From assembly GCA_907164885.2 (NCBI GenBank), contig OU015501.1, positions 19,563,631 to 19,627,630 of the forward strand: a stretch of 64,000 nt of DNA, written 5' to 3'. Within the stretch, counting starts at the first letter, position 1. The number at the start of each line of letters is the position of its first letter. Shown here in pieces: positions 12,044 to 24,246 of the stretch. This DNA is from Dolomedes plantarius (taxonomy: Eukaryota > Arthropoda > Arachnida > Araneae > Dolomedidae). The notes under the pieces are model-generated. The model searched no databases. It saw only the letters and a program-made list of their open reading frames with translations, and was not told the DNA's origin. A program made the position numbers and the translations under genes.

Positions 12044-13641
12044 AGAGGGGGGAATTAAAATGAAATATTTTCTAAAGTAATTGAGTTTTGACTGACTCGA
12101 AAAAAAGAAATAACTCAGTATATTTACCGCGTTCAATTTATCTTCAAAGGCTGTTTCTTCTCAATTAAATTCATGTCTTTGTTTAATATATATCTACATC
12201 CTTCTTAATTTTCTGTCACAGATCACAGTTTTTTGTCACAATCAGTAGACAGAATACCCGTATAAGTGCTTTGTGTATGCGATGCGGTAGTATTCAACAG
12301 AAGATATTTCGTACTGTTCATCCTAATCAGCTTACATACAGATGTCATGTATCTGTAGATGGTCACTATTTACATATATCCATATAAATAAGTGATAACA
12401 GTCTTATTCTTAAATTTTCTTCATTTATCCTTATTATAGGATATTATAGGATATTTATTTTACCTTACGTTTTCAATGTGTTGAACTCAATGGAAAAAGT
12501 GTAATAATGTAATAGTTATCAAAAATATAAAAACCAACTAAAAGTGCTGAAGGAAGAATTTATCCTGGAGATATTCGACAAACAGAGCTTTGTCTTAAGC
12601 TGTTTTTTGATATCTTTGCCAATTACCACAGCGCAAAGAAAGTAATCGAATAGGCCATGCTCTTAATTATTTTAACTTTTCTTTCATCCAACCTCACATA
12701 CTTTTACGACACACGTGGAACCCATATTTTTTCAAAACGTAACGAATCGTTAAATACGCCTTTTGTGGCAAAGCATGATGCATTGCTCGCGTGTTGTGTT
12801 GTTGTTAATGTTTGCCGCGTCACACAAATAACCTATTCATTAAAGATCATGTATAAATTTGGATATCCATTTGATAAACGCTCTTGTCTGAGGAGCAAAT
12901 GAAAGAGCAATTCCTGGATAATCTATTTACACGTCTGCGTGTGAACACTTGAGCAGAACAGAATGTCACTGGTTCTTAGAATTGCCAGAATCTGCCTGCT
13001 TCCTTTTATTTTCTAGGGTTCTTTTTCAGACTGTATGAAAAACTGCATCTTTTTTGTCATCTGTAGCTTTAGAAGTCGAGTTCATTTCTACTTGGCAACT
13101 AAAGAATTGCTTTATCATGCTTCCTCATCGCAGTTTCTGGTATTTTCGAAGATGGCGCACCAAGATAACAGGACCATCTGCAACCTGGGCAAAGACACTA
13201 ATACCTCGTTTAAAACTTTTAAACTTGGGACAAAATGGCTATTTTTAGGGGATGCTATTTGGGAAATCGTATCATGTTTGACCTAGACAGGAATAACCCT
13301 TCAGAATATCGCTTTTCAAGTAACCCACCTCCTTCCTACATCAACCTCAAAATTACTCCCTTACCAACTACTATAGCTAATTATAAAATTCCCTGCAACC
13401 TTTCACATGATCGCTATGTCACTTAGGCTTATCAGATGTAAGGGATGATGGATATTACTGACGGAAATAAGGGCAAGAACACAAATTTAATGCATAGAAG
13501 ATCTGTTAAAGTCAACACTTTAAATCCTATTGTTCCTAACTTCCAGCAATGCTGAAGCTTCTGTAGATGGTATAAGAATCATTTTCACTTTCAGTTGCGT
13601 TTTCGACGTCGTGTCAATCACAAATACCAAGAGTACAAAAC
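12044..13641. other. No gene recognised
   Basis: Several overlapping short frames around 12657-13430 show no known domain, and none is supported by splice structure that I can see. Confidence 0.45.
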
Positions 13642-13819
13642 CAGTGGTGTGGCGTGGGGTGGTCAAGGGGGTCTATCATGCCCCGGGCGCCACTCGAACA
13701 GGGGCGCCAAATGGTCCTTTTCACTAATTCTATATACTATATTACTATATGTTTTTCGGAAAGGGGGGCGCCAAAAAAGTATCGTGCCCCGGGCGCCAGT
13801 TATGCTCGCTACGTCACTG
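13642..13819. mobile_element. hAT-like MITE
   Basis: About 178 bp. The left end is CAGTGGTGTGGCGTG and the right end, reverse-complemented, is CAGTGACGTAGCGAG. The flanks TACAAAAC and CAAAAAAC would be an 8-bp target duplication with two differences. The interior contains two GCCCCGGGCGCCA blocks. CAGTG..GTA.CG ends are hAT-like, and there is no coding sequence. Confidence 0.65.
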
Positions 13820-15197
13820 CAAAAAACAGGTTTAACATCATAACTGTATGTTCTATAAATGTATTTATCATTTAAGGAAACTTTGAGATATCGTTCAATT
13901 CGCATAATATACGGGCAATTAGTTGTTGATTAGCAAAAATTCTTGGAGGAAAACAACTATTGAAACTTACAGTATCCAGTGCTTTCAACAAGACTGGAAA
14001 GTTTTCGATTTCAGCTTTTCTAATTTACAATCCTTCTGGTAATGATCAGATCTTTCAAGTTTTGTATACAAGGTGTGTAGCTATTATCAGTCAATTCGAC
14101 AATGATTTGAAACTGGCAGTCGTTATGTGAAAATTTAACATAACGATTAATGGAGGGAATTTCGGTCCCCTCTGGTCCCTCTAGTAAAAAACAAAGCAAA
14201 AATTAAACTAAAATTTTTTAAAAAAATAATTATTTTTTTAAAGATTCCTGTATACTCATCTACAGAACTAGGCTTAATTACTAAAGATTCGATAGTTCTT
14301 AGTATAGCAGGCTTCAGTTTTCAGTTTTTCATGCAATGACTTGATTTTTTTTATTTGCTCTTCTTTCTCAATTATTTGCTTTTATTTGAATTTTTATTAT
14401 AAACTGAAAGGATCCCACATATTCGTTAAAACAAACTCAAAGCTTACAGAAAAGGGCTTTCAACATAACTACTTCCATAGCAGGGTGGAAGTCGCACTAC
14501 TTTCCGCGAGTTGCTGCGAATTAAAGAAAGTAAGAAAATTATATAAGATTCAAATTGAAAAAGAACATAGGAAGCTAAACCAAACTAAGCACCCAGGACA
14601 AAACAGTTGAATGATAATATGTCTTTGTCAACTACTCCGACATTATCAGCAAACGAGAGGTTCCAATTTTTAAAGAAATGTCCTGTGCTAAGTTGTTCCT
14701 ATCTCGAAGATCGCAATTTTTTTAAACAACCTTTTGTTTGGTGATTATGCTATTGTAAAATTGAATTTATACAAATGTATTCAATTATTAATAGATTTAT
14801 TATACACTCATCGCGATGCTAAACTTCAAAATTAAGTGCATCGAGAAATTTATAAACTATGCAGCTCTTATTTACTAACTAGCTGAGTGGCAACCCGATG
14901 TGTTGCTTTTTTTTTATTTAAAATGAAATGGCTTTATATCTTAAAGATTAAAAACTGTTTAATCACTTTTAAAAATATATTAGATTTAAAAAAAAACAAA
15001 ATAATTATTTAAAATTTCCGTTTTCAAATTTTGCATTTTAAACGAAAAAGCTCATTCAATTAGGAAAAAATTCTAAAGGCTTTAACTTCTCCTTTCCTAA
15101 AACTAAAATTATTTTTGGTACTTCAAATTTATTTCTGGATTTCAATTATGTTCTTGTGGATTTCAATTATTTTTCTTCTAATATGTTCTTGCACCCG
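13820..15197. other. No gene recognised; possible repeat end near 14.88 kb
   Basis: At about 14880 the sequence CTAGCTGAGTGGCAACCCG resembles the start of family A (CTAGCTGAAAACCCG) but what follows differs. It may be the end of a related element. Confidence 0.35.
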
Positions 15198-15264
15198 ACG
15201 GCGGCTGGTTTCGAACCCGGGACCTTAGGATTAAACGTCAGGAGCGATACCTCTGAGCCACCGT
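15198..15264 (-). pseudogene. tRNA-like sequence (tRNA pseudogene or SINE head)
   Basis: On the minus strand an acceptor-like 5' strand ACGGTGG can pair along all seven positions (one G-T) with 3' strand CCGCCGT, 67 nt apart in total. A box-like TGGCTCAGAGGTATCG and B box GGTTCGAAACC are present. The D, anticodon and T stems do not fold well and the length is short, so I do not call a working tRNA gene. Confidence 0.4.
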
Positions 15265-15614
15265 TACTTCGGTTAACGGAACTTTGCGAAACGGAAAGGA
15301 GCTGACCCACCCGGAATGTCAACTTTTTCTGCTGTCCTCTTCTATTGAGTTCGGCGGTTTTAATTGAATAATTATAAAAGTTTAAATTTTTGAAAGTTGA
15401 AGATAGCATCAGTGCACGCGTCTCGGCCGTCCGCGTATATCGGTACCAGTCGCGGTATCCTGCTATGCTCGGTTCGCGAGATTAGCCCGTCCCCGTGTCT
15501 GCTAACTAACAAACTAACATTTGTTTACCTTCAGCTGTTAATAGTAAGATAATTTTCCGAAAAATATATTAAAAGGGTCAGTTTTAAGAGTGGAGAGGTA
15601 TGGAGAGATTCTCC

Positions 15615-15685
15615 ACGGCTCGCTGGTGTAATGATCAACGCACCTGGCTGGCAAGCTACTACAGGAGGGGGTCAATTTCCGAGAG
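15615..15685 (+). pseudogene. tRNA-like sequence, likely SINE head
   Basis: CTGGTGTAATGATCAACGC resembles an A box and GGGTCAATTTCC a degenerate B box at the usual spacing. The downstream body does not match the other SINEs here. Confidence 0.3.
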
Positions 15686-18057
15686 AGCCTGCTTCTTTTT
15701 AGACGAAAAGAATTCGGTGGGGGAATGAGATCGCGTCTCTGTAGTGACTTCCCCTCAACGTATAAAAAAAAAATGATTTAACCGGGAACTGAAGCTTTTC
15801 TGGTTCTTTCAGAAGGGGAGGTTCATCAAGAGATATTAAAGCCACAATGAAATAATGGTCAGCGTACATATCCGATAAACAAAACAAGCGTATTTAAATT
15901 CCGACCTGGCACAGTAGTTTTTAAAATGAAATCCTTGTGTTAATCGAAAGATTAAATCAGAATACTAAGTACGGACATGGGCTTAAATTAATAAGGTAAT
16001 GTAGTACCAAAATATAGTCTAACAAAACGTAATAAGAGGGAAAATGTTAAAGGATGAAGAAAATTTAACCATAAAACTTGTAATGCATAGTTCGAGGAAA
16101 ATTATTTTACGAAACAGTTTCAATGGTTATGAAATAATGAAAAAGGAATTTACGAAAAAGATTGATTTATGATAATTAATTATTAATGTCAGTAAGACGT
16201 TGTGGTCGAAAAAACCTTCATCTTGTGGTTTACTATTTCACCAATCCTACTCGAAGTAACTCATTATCAATTCAATTAGCAGCTATAACATAACTGAGCT
16301 CCTGATTAATAATTCATATGCTGTTCTTTATATAGAAATGACTAATTGTGTTGAGGACGATTGGACACTTTTAGTAATTATTTTAACTAGGATTTAACCT
16401 AAAAACAGAAAATGTAGTTAGCAAACAAGAGCATTAAAAGAGATAAAAATTGTCTATATCTGGGAAAAAAAGGTATTATTTCATATGCACAAATATATTT
16501 TACCCAACAAAATCCAAATCTTTATAGAATAATGGAACTATGATCTAGCAGGAAGTGTCTGCTTTCATGTTTTTTTCATTCAAAGATAGAGACAAACCTC
16601 TATATATTTATCTACTAAAAAAAAGCCTAAACATAAGAATATTGTAGGAAGATTCGCAAGGGATAAAAATTTAGCAAAGCTTAAAAACACGAAAATTAAA
16701 TGCTATTTTTAAAAGAAAAATTTTAATCTAAGTGGAATTGAAATGGAACTTTGACAGTAATGTTCTACCTGCAATAAACTGTTGTTTCTCATTTTAACGT
16801 TAATAAACAAAATAAAAATAAAAAATGTAGCTTTTAAAGGAGTAAATTATAACACATTTTCCTCCAGAATGCCTGCATTGAAAGAAAGGTCACATATGAG
16901 CACACTGACAGATGTGAATGAGTAGGTTATAGTAACCAAGACTTGGAATTGAATCCAATCCATGCTGCTCCAAAGAGCTATGTTGGCGACAAGAGGATGT
17001 CTTATTTTCTTTCGAATTAAGGCAATTTCTCAGAGCTTTAAAATCCTCTAATTCCTATAAAAGAATTTTCCTATTTTTTAAGGTATGCTAGGCTGTTATT
17101 TTAATTAAGGCAAGAACGAGATATTTTATAAGAAACTGTTTAAACACTTGATCAAAATTGGAGAATATTAAAATTGAAAGCAGTAATTGAGACGAGAAGA
17201 AATATATAGTAGTTAAAGAAGGGCCATAATGAAGTAAAATGCAACACTGTGAAAAAGGTTTGCCACTTTTAACACAAAAACGAGCCTCGGGTACCTTTTA
17301 AGGCCGATACGTTGTTTCTACCAATTAAAATAAACGGAGCAATGGGAAATTTCACCACCTTGATCAGAATTGATTGCTTTCAGATGGTCAGAAAGGTATG
17401 ATAGTCTTAACAAATGAAGGGAGATACTCATTATTCTATTTTCGAGGCGATTGTTTCTGATACGTGATGTTTTTAGCAAGTATTTTTGGAGAAATATTTC
17501 GATATCAATAATTCTCGTCGTGCTTAACGAAACACTTTACCTGACAAGATTTGAAAAAATGACAACCGATTCCACACGTTCTTCCGCTACAGAGTAATAA
17601 AAAACTCTGGGGCTGACAACTAAATTACCCTTTTGTTCCTCAAGGGCACACGAAAAATAGTTTGATTATCGTTATTTTGTTTGCGAAATCTCGGAAGAGG
17701 CATGCACACTCCAGATAAGGTGTGTCTGTCACTCAATACTGCTGCGTTAATTAGATGGTTGCAAGTACAAGAACAACGTCTTCGAGCAAACGTTCTCAGC
17801 AAGGTAGCCTTGTCGAACTATAGCGGGCAGTTAAGTAGTGTGATAACAGGAGAGATAATTTATTTTACAACTGAAACCTACTCACTTTGACAAACTTATG
17901 TTTCGTTTTACATTTTTACGTCAAAGTATAAAAAGATGAACATTTTTTTGAGATTTCTATTACTTTTTTTAATAGAGATTACTATGAAGACCGAGGGGAA
18001 AAAAATAATTTTACAAAGCACTGAGTTAGTAATATATATATAAATATATATGTCTCT
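15686..18057. other. No gene recognised
   Basis: A+T-rich with a moderately richer part at 17270-17850. Two short overlapping opposite-strand frames at 17620-17890 have no recognisable motif. Confidence 0.45.
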
Positions 18058-18496
<439 letters not shown>

Positions 18497-18714
18497 CAAG
18501 ATAGATGACTTTGTTTGCTTATGTCTCTTTTAAAAAAAATATTATTTTCAATGTAAGAAGTACCCAAGCCTGTACAGTGGTTTAAAAAACACATTTAAAG
18601 TATCGGACAGATTTAGGTACTTCTTACATTGAAAATAATGTTTTTTAAAGAGGCATATGAAAACAAAGCCATCTTGGAAAAAATTGACTTAGGCACTTCT
18701 TGTACCAAGCCACA

Positions 18715-18716
<2 letters not shown>
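18497..18716. mobile_element. Palindromic (foldback-like) element, copy 1
   Basis: Two arms of about 75-80 bp around a short centre: TTTCAATGTAAGAAGTACC in the left arm (about 18546-18564) recurs as its reverse complement in the right arm (about 18617-18635), and the similarity extends outward through TTTAAAAAA and CAAGAT. The right arm continues to an outer end reading CTGTGGCTTGGTACAAGAAG on the minus strand. The left arm lacks that outer part. Confidence 0.75.

Positions 18717-18762
<46 letters not shown>
18717..18762. repeat. (TA)n microsatellite
   Basis: TA run separating the palindromic element from the complete pogo-like element. Confidence 0.95.
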
Positions 18763-19382
18763 CAGTCGACCCTCCATATATCGAACTTCCCCATATCGAA
18801 ATTTTCTATTTATCGAACTCTTAGCAAATCTCCATGTTCATTACATAGAAAAATTGTTTCTATATATCGAAAAAATCTCTATATATCGAAATTTTTTTCA
18901 AGACAAACTGGGAGATTTTTTTCCACTTTAGAATAAAATCTCCCAATTTTTGGCATTTGAAACAATACGTCGTGGACTTCAATTCGCGGAAAATGTCCCT
19001 GATGAAGTTTTTAGTGGACTGAATAAATACGAACATTTCTTTGCACTTTCCGCAAAACTCACGGTTCAGCAAGATATTCGTAGTTTTTTTTTTTTTAAAG
19101 AATGTAACTGTGATCATTGTAACTACTGTCTGCATTATTGTTTCTTTTTAAATATATGTAGTAATCAATAAATCTTTCATATTAATTCATTTTTTAGTTA
19201 TTAACTTTCATTTAATGGGATTCGCATATAAATTAGAAATGGAGTTTCATATGCGAAAATTAGCTTTAATTTTTAATGTTTTAGGAGAATTATGATATAA
19301 CTAAAATCAATTCTATATATCGAAATTTCTATATATCGAATTTTTTTCCGGCATTTTGCTACTTCGATATATGGAGGTTCGA

Positions 19383-19385
<3 letters not shown>
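18763..19385 (+). mobile_element. pogo-like non-autonomous element, complete
   Basis: A 623-bp element with left end CAGTCGACCCTCCATATATC and right end, reverse-complemented, CAGTCGAACCTCCATATATC, flanked by TA (18761-18762 and 19386-19387). CAGTCGA-type termini and the TA duplication are those of pogo/Tigger elements. It retains only the C-terminal end of a transposase (18953-19096), so it looks like an internally deleted derivative. Confidence 0.82.
18953..19096 (+). pseudogene. C-terminal remnant of a pogo-like DDE transposase with a PIP-box-type motif
   Basis: In the frame beginning GCATTTGAAACA the translation has the character of Tigger/pogo C-termini: a short acidic stretch with DEVFSGLNKYEHFF, then VQQDIRSFF at 19064-19090. 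Q-x-x-I-x-x-F-F is the PCNA-interacting (PIP) motif, and Drosophila Pogo transposase is reported to bind PCNA through its C-terminus. The DNA-binding and catalytic parts are absent and there is no start codon. A T-run at 19084-19096 encodes the final Phe residues and makes the true end uncertain. In the truncated copy the sequence leaves the family right after VQQDI. Confidence 0.6.
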
Positions 19386-19386
<1 letters not shown>

Positions 19387-19433
<47 letters not shown>

Positions 19434-19436
19434 TAT
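19387..19436. repeat. (TA)n microsatellite
   Basis: TA run immediately right of the pogo-like element. Confidence 0.95.
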
Positions 19437-21638
19437 CCTATCAGTCTGAAAAAGTTACACGGAATACACATTATTAACACAAGTCATTTATGTAAGGGTA
19501 CATATCTCCGATGCACCTAGAGACCATGGACCTAGGTTTTATCTTTGCTATCGGCTTTCGCATTTGATATAGCATAGCAAACCTGGTCAATAATCAGTAA
19601 AACTTTATATAAGGCTGCTGGCTTCGCTGAAGTTTCATCTCCTTGCAATATTAACCCCACGTGTTAAAATGTGTTCCATGCATTTTTTAAATTTTCTTTA
19701 CAAGTTACGAGAGCTAATAGGTGGAAACTTTAGAATGTGTTTCATTTAACTTAAGACATTCAATTTGCGTCACTGCACGGTGATAAAATTTTGTCGGTAA
19801 TATTGTGATAATATTTTGTCCAATGAAATATTTTATCCAGTCTCCTGAAAAACAATCACTTAAATCAAAAAGTAGTAACATTATTTCATCATCATAAAGC
19901 AAGGATATTCCATTTCTTCACGTAAACTCCGCTGTAACATTTACTGAATAGAATTTCACAACGATGAATTCTTTCAGGGAATAAAAATGCATCACGCCGT
20001 CCGGCGCGCACACACACACACTCACACCTACGCATGCACCCCCCACACACATATAGTAATAATAATATTATATAACACACCCTTAAAAGTGTTATATTTT
20101 GTCTCATCTTACACAGAAATACACTATGCTACATTATTTACTATTTTTTCTCGAATTCTATCTATTGTTCAAATTTATACCTCAAAACAAAAAATATTTA
20201 AAGATATCTGTGCTAATTTTCTGCTGTTTGAAAAAATAAACACTTCCTTAACAAGTTTTCTGCCGTCTAAAACAAAAATACAAATCATTTCTGACAAGTC
20301 GTGATAATTTTATCGTTAAGTTTAATTTCTATAAATAACCCAGATAAGGATAAAATAATTGAAGGCATATATTACATATGTAATCCAAGACAGAAACGTA
20401 CAAACATGCAATAATTTATTTTGCATCTAAGTACCCATAGAATCTATCCTCGCGTTAAGACAAACCTTTAATTTAATACTCGACATAAAATACGTACTTC
20501 ATGTATAACGTAGTTATCAAACTGTGAAACGGAACTGTTTAAACGTCTTATATTTCTCTTGCTAATCCACGCCCTCAGAACTTCCGTAAACGGTGTGTTT
20601 AAAAATAATGAAGCGGCTACACGATAAAGCACCCGATTTGTAACACTAGCACGCTCTGGATGGTCTCAAGATGTTTGTCGTCTACTTCGTGTCAGACTCA
20701 ACAATCATGCAAGCAGAAACAAATGATTCGGGAACTAAGGCCGATGCAAGAATGCTTGTTGCATTCATTCTGATGTTTTCCACTTTCATACGTGACCGAT
20801 GCGTTGCTCGCGAAATAGTCTTTGCCCTTTCTAGGAAGAATTTGATTGAACAAGAATACCAATTTGTGCTAGTTGAGAATGGATTCATCTTCGCTTAGAG
20901 ATTGTAATGACTCAACCTTTAAATTAAGAAAGTGTTATCAGTTAAAGTTGACAGTGGATATTTCATGTGACTGATATTTGAAGATTGAATTTATTGGAAA
21001 CACATCTCAAGTAATCATGCATTAAAACGAAAAGGTCGAAATTTCTACCAGGTTTTGAAGAATGAGATTGAATTAGAGACGTTTAGGAATTTAAGGGTGA
21101 TTTAAAACAAGTGTCAAAAGCTAAGTGTATCGATTACGAAAATATTGCATATAAATTATTAAAAAAATTGAATATTATAACTCATAACCTATTACACTCA
21201 CGAAATGTACAAACAACCTTTTGAAACCTACATAATGTTGTTTATATCAATTTGAGCTACACGTAGATAAAAGATTTTATATACACCGTTTTAAAGAATA
21301 TTTATTATTGATAGCTTAGTGAACACATGTTGTATGACCATATGTTATAGAAAACACACTTCGAAAGTTTGCGAAACTCCCTCACTTACTGTGGACAGGA
21401 GGAATACAGCCCATATATTGCATCATATTTAAAGTTTGGACATAAAACACTTGCATGTAAGCTAGATACTTTCAAAAATGATATTAACTCGAAACGAGCC
21501 GTAAATGGACATGCAGTTTCATGCATTAAGCTATTGATAGAGTGGTCATAATGGGTGATACAATTTTAGTCAAAGTATATGGACTATGATACCTATAAAT
21601 CATCAGTAATAAATTCTATTAAAAATTAATAATAATTG

Positions 21639-21640
<2 letters not shown>
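19437..21640. other. No gene recognised; (CA)n tract
   Basis: CA-rich simple repeat at about 20009-20052. Short frames at 19987-20304 and 20671-20898 have no recognisable motif. Confidence 0.45.

Positions 21641-21706
<66 letters not shown>
21641..21706. repeat. (TA)n microsatellite
   Basis: Pure TA run of 66 bases. Confidence 0.95.
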
Positions 21707-21709
<3 letters not shown>

Positions 21710-21720
21710 TCTGTATACTT

Positions 21721-21808
21721 AAATAAACGTGTTTGTCTATAAACTTTAATAAATATGTTTGTCTATAAACTTTGATAAATATGTTTGTCTATATCCTTTA
21801 ATAAATAC
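21721..21808. repeat. 26-bp tandem repeat, three copies
   Basis: GTTTGTCTATA recurs at 21731, 21757 and 21783, each with AATAAATA-type spacers. Confidence 0.85.
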
Positions 21809-24060
21809 TTTTGGGGAAGAATAACCAACAATTTCAATCAACCCGTCTCCAACCGGCAATTTTATTCTTATAATAACTATCAAAAAGTAATACCTTGTAA
21901 ATTTATTTTAAATTTCGTAAAGCATATGAATTTTGGAGAATTTGATTTCATAGAGAAAAGTTTTTGATTCCTTGTGTCTCTTTCAATATAATTATTTCAG
22001 TTATTTTCCTTAATTCGTTAGTTGTGTAACTTTAAGATAGAAAATTGCAGTACTACGTAGATATAAATACACATCGATGAAAAATTTTCAATAGGTCATA
22101 ACCCACATTTTTTTTCAAAAATTGAATTTTTTGTACCATTATTATGAATTAGCATTCTCCATTTGATTGCAATACCTCGTAAGCCTGCACCCAATAGGAA
22201 GCGAGTATTCACTTAGTTGTCAACATGACGTATGACGGCTCATACTACAGTTGATTCTGATAAAACGTGAATTATTTATTTTTGAATTATTAATTCATCA
22301 AAATTTTTAGTAAACAGTTTAATAACATAACACATAACATGCAAAAAATGTAAAAAAAGGGGGGGGCTCGTTTATTTCTTACATATATTAATTAAAATGT
22401 TTTTCCTCTTTCCTGAACAATGCTTGTTTTGGGGTTACAACCTATTGCAAATAAGCCATCGATAAAAAAACTAATTCATGCTCGCGAGCAACAGGTAATC
22501 TTTTTTTATGTTTAAAATATCATGAAAAAGAATTTTTTATGAGATTTAATTGCATATAAACACTATTCGAAATAAATGTGTAATTAATTTAATTATCCAT
22601 TTTGCAATGATTTAACTAATATGTTAATAATAAATGAGTAACACGATCTGTTTTAGCAGTCTGACCTTTGGAATCGGGAACATTCAGATAAAATAATTGA
22701 TTTTTGTCCGGATACTTTATAGACCTCTACTTAGATAAATTTGTTCTTAATCGCAAAATAACGTTGGTGAAGGCGTCGGATTCACATGCATCGTGGAAAT
22801 GTTTCATAGATCCTTCAGTTTCTTTTACAGTGTAAATTTTTACACCATCTTTTATATCCAATAAAATCTATAAAAAATTATTACTTTGAATTACACATAT
22901 TTAACAATTGTCATACATTGATCAATTTTTAGCTTTTTGTAATTTTGAGCTCCGCCGTGGGATTTAAGGCAACTAGTGTTTAATTTAGCTGTTCTTCTTC
23001 CGATCCATATGCAAGCACTAAATACTAACAATGTGTCGCGATAGTTCTGAAAACTACAATGATTGCATGGTTATAGTAAACTGACTGCGTGAATATTTTA
23101 CAATTATCATAAAAACCCAACATATAGTACTTTATTATGGCATATTCCCTTTATAATATCCATCTTCACAAAGTAAAACAATACGTTGAAGATAGTAACC
23201 TCATACATCCGTCAAAGACTCAATTCATTAGAAGAATTTTTGTTTAGATGTTTATTTGACCTTAATCAGAATTATTAAAAGAACTTTGCTCTTTCAATAA
23301 ACTTAAACTTCGTTTGGCAGGTAAGAACAATTGACCTCTAACATCCTTTTAATATATTTAATATTAATAAGTTTACACATGTTTGTAATATTATATTTGT
23401 TATAATTAAATATATTATTACAAAACAGCTTATTTCTAAATAAGTAGTTTCGACTCATCAAGAAAACCTTTTTTAAAATGATAATTGGATTTACATGCAG
23501 TTTGCAATTAGCTCTTCCTAGAACTTAGCAATAAAAATAGAATAGAAATGTTTAATTTGATATTATGTTACATACTTTTATAAAATATGCAATGTATTGA
23601 GTACTTTACTTACTGTCAATAAATAAAAAGAAAGTACACGTTGTTTATACGAACCTTAGAAGGAAGCGTACTTCAGTAGACTGAATAATCAAAATTTTTA
23701 AATAAATAATCACTCACCTTTCAAAGAAAGCAACAATCTCGAAACAGTCCAAATAAAATGTTATAGTGACATAATATGACAACGTTCTTTGGCTAAAAAA
23801 CCATTTCTTATGATTGGCTTTAACCAATGTTTCATTATACTTTCAAATAAGATCATGACGATAAAATTTATTCACTCGAATAACATTACTTATAACATTT
23901 TCCCTTGAAAATGTCGGCAATATAAATAAAAAGTTTGTTTATTTACAATTTTACACATACGTTTGCGAATGTTGTAGGGAATTCAAAATTTCCTGTCCCA
24001 AAAAGGCATAACATGTTCCTTTCCAACTTTTTGGGGAATCCAACTTTGAGGATCTTTTAA
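21809..24060. other. No gene recognised
   Basis: A+T-rich; G-run at 22360-22366. Nothing assignable. Confidence 0.5.
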
Positions 24061-24246
24061 TGGTGTTTTCATAATTACAAGAAAGATAGATTTGCAGATA
24101 AAGCTACCATTAATAATGTTAAATGTGAAGCATATGACTGGAATCAAATGGTAACAACCAGAAAACCCCATTCCATAGAAAAGTATAAAAAGACGAAAGA
24201 GGGGGGAAAAGTAGATTATTTTAAATACGATAGAAGTGTATCCTTT
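24061..24246 (+). pseudogene. Possible degenerate piggyBac-like transposase fragment
   Basis: One frame reads through ATINNVKCEAYDWNQMVTT and RKPHSIEKYKKTKEGGKVD. The order (a strand ending before a short spacer, then PHSI-x-KY-x-KT with a GG-x-VD) recalls the conserved P-x-x-I-x-x-Y-N-K-x-MGGVD block of piggyBac-family transposases. The key MGGVD is altered, the spacer is shortened and no other part of the protein is found. This is recognition from memory of the family pattern and could be chance in A+T-rich DNA. Confidence 0.3.
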
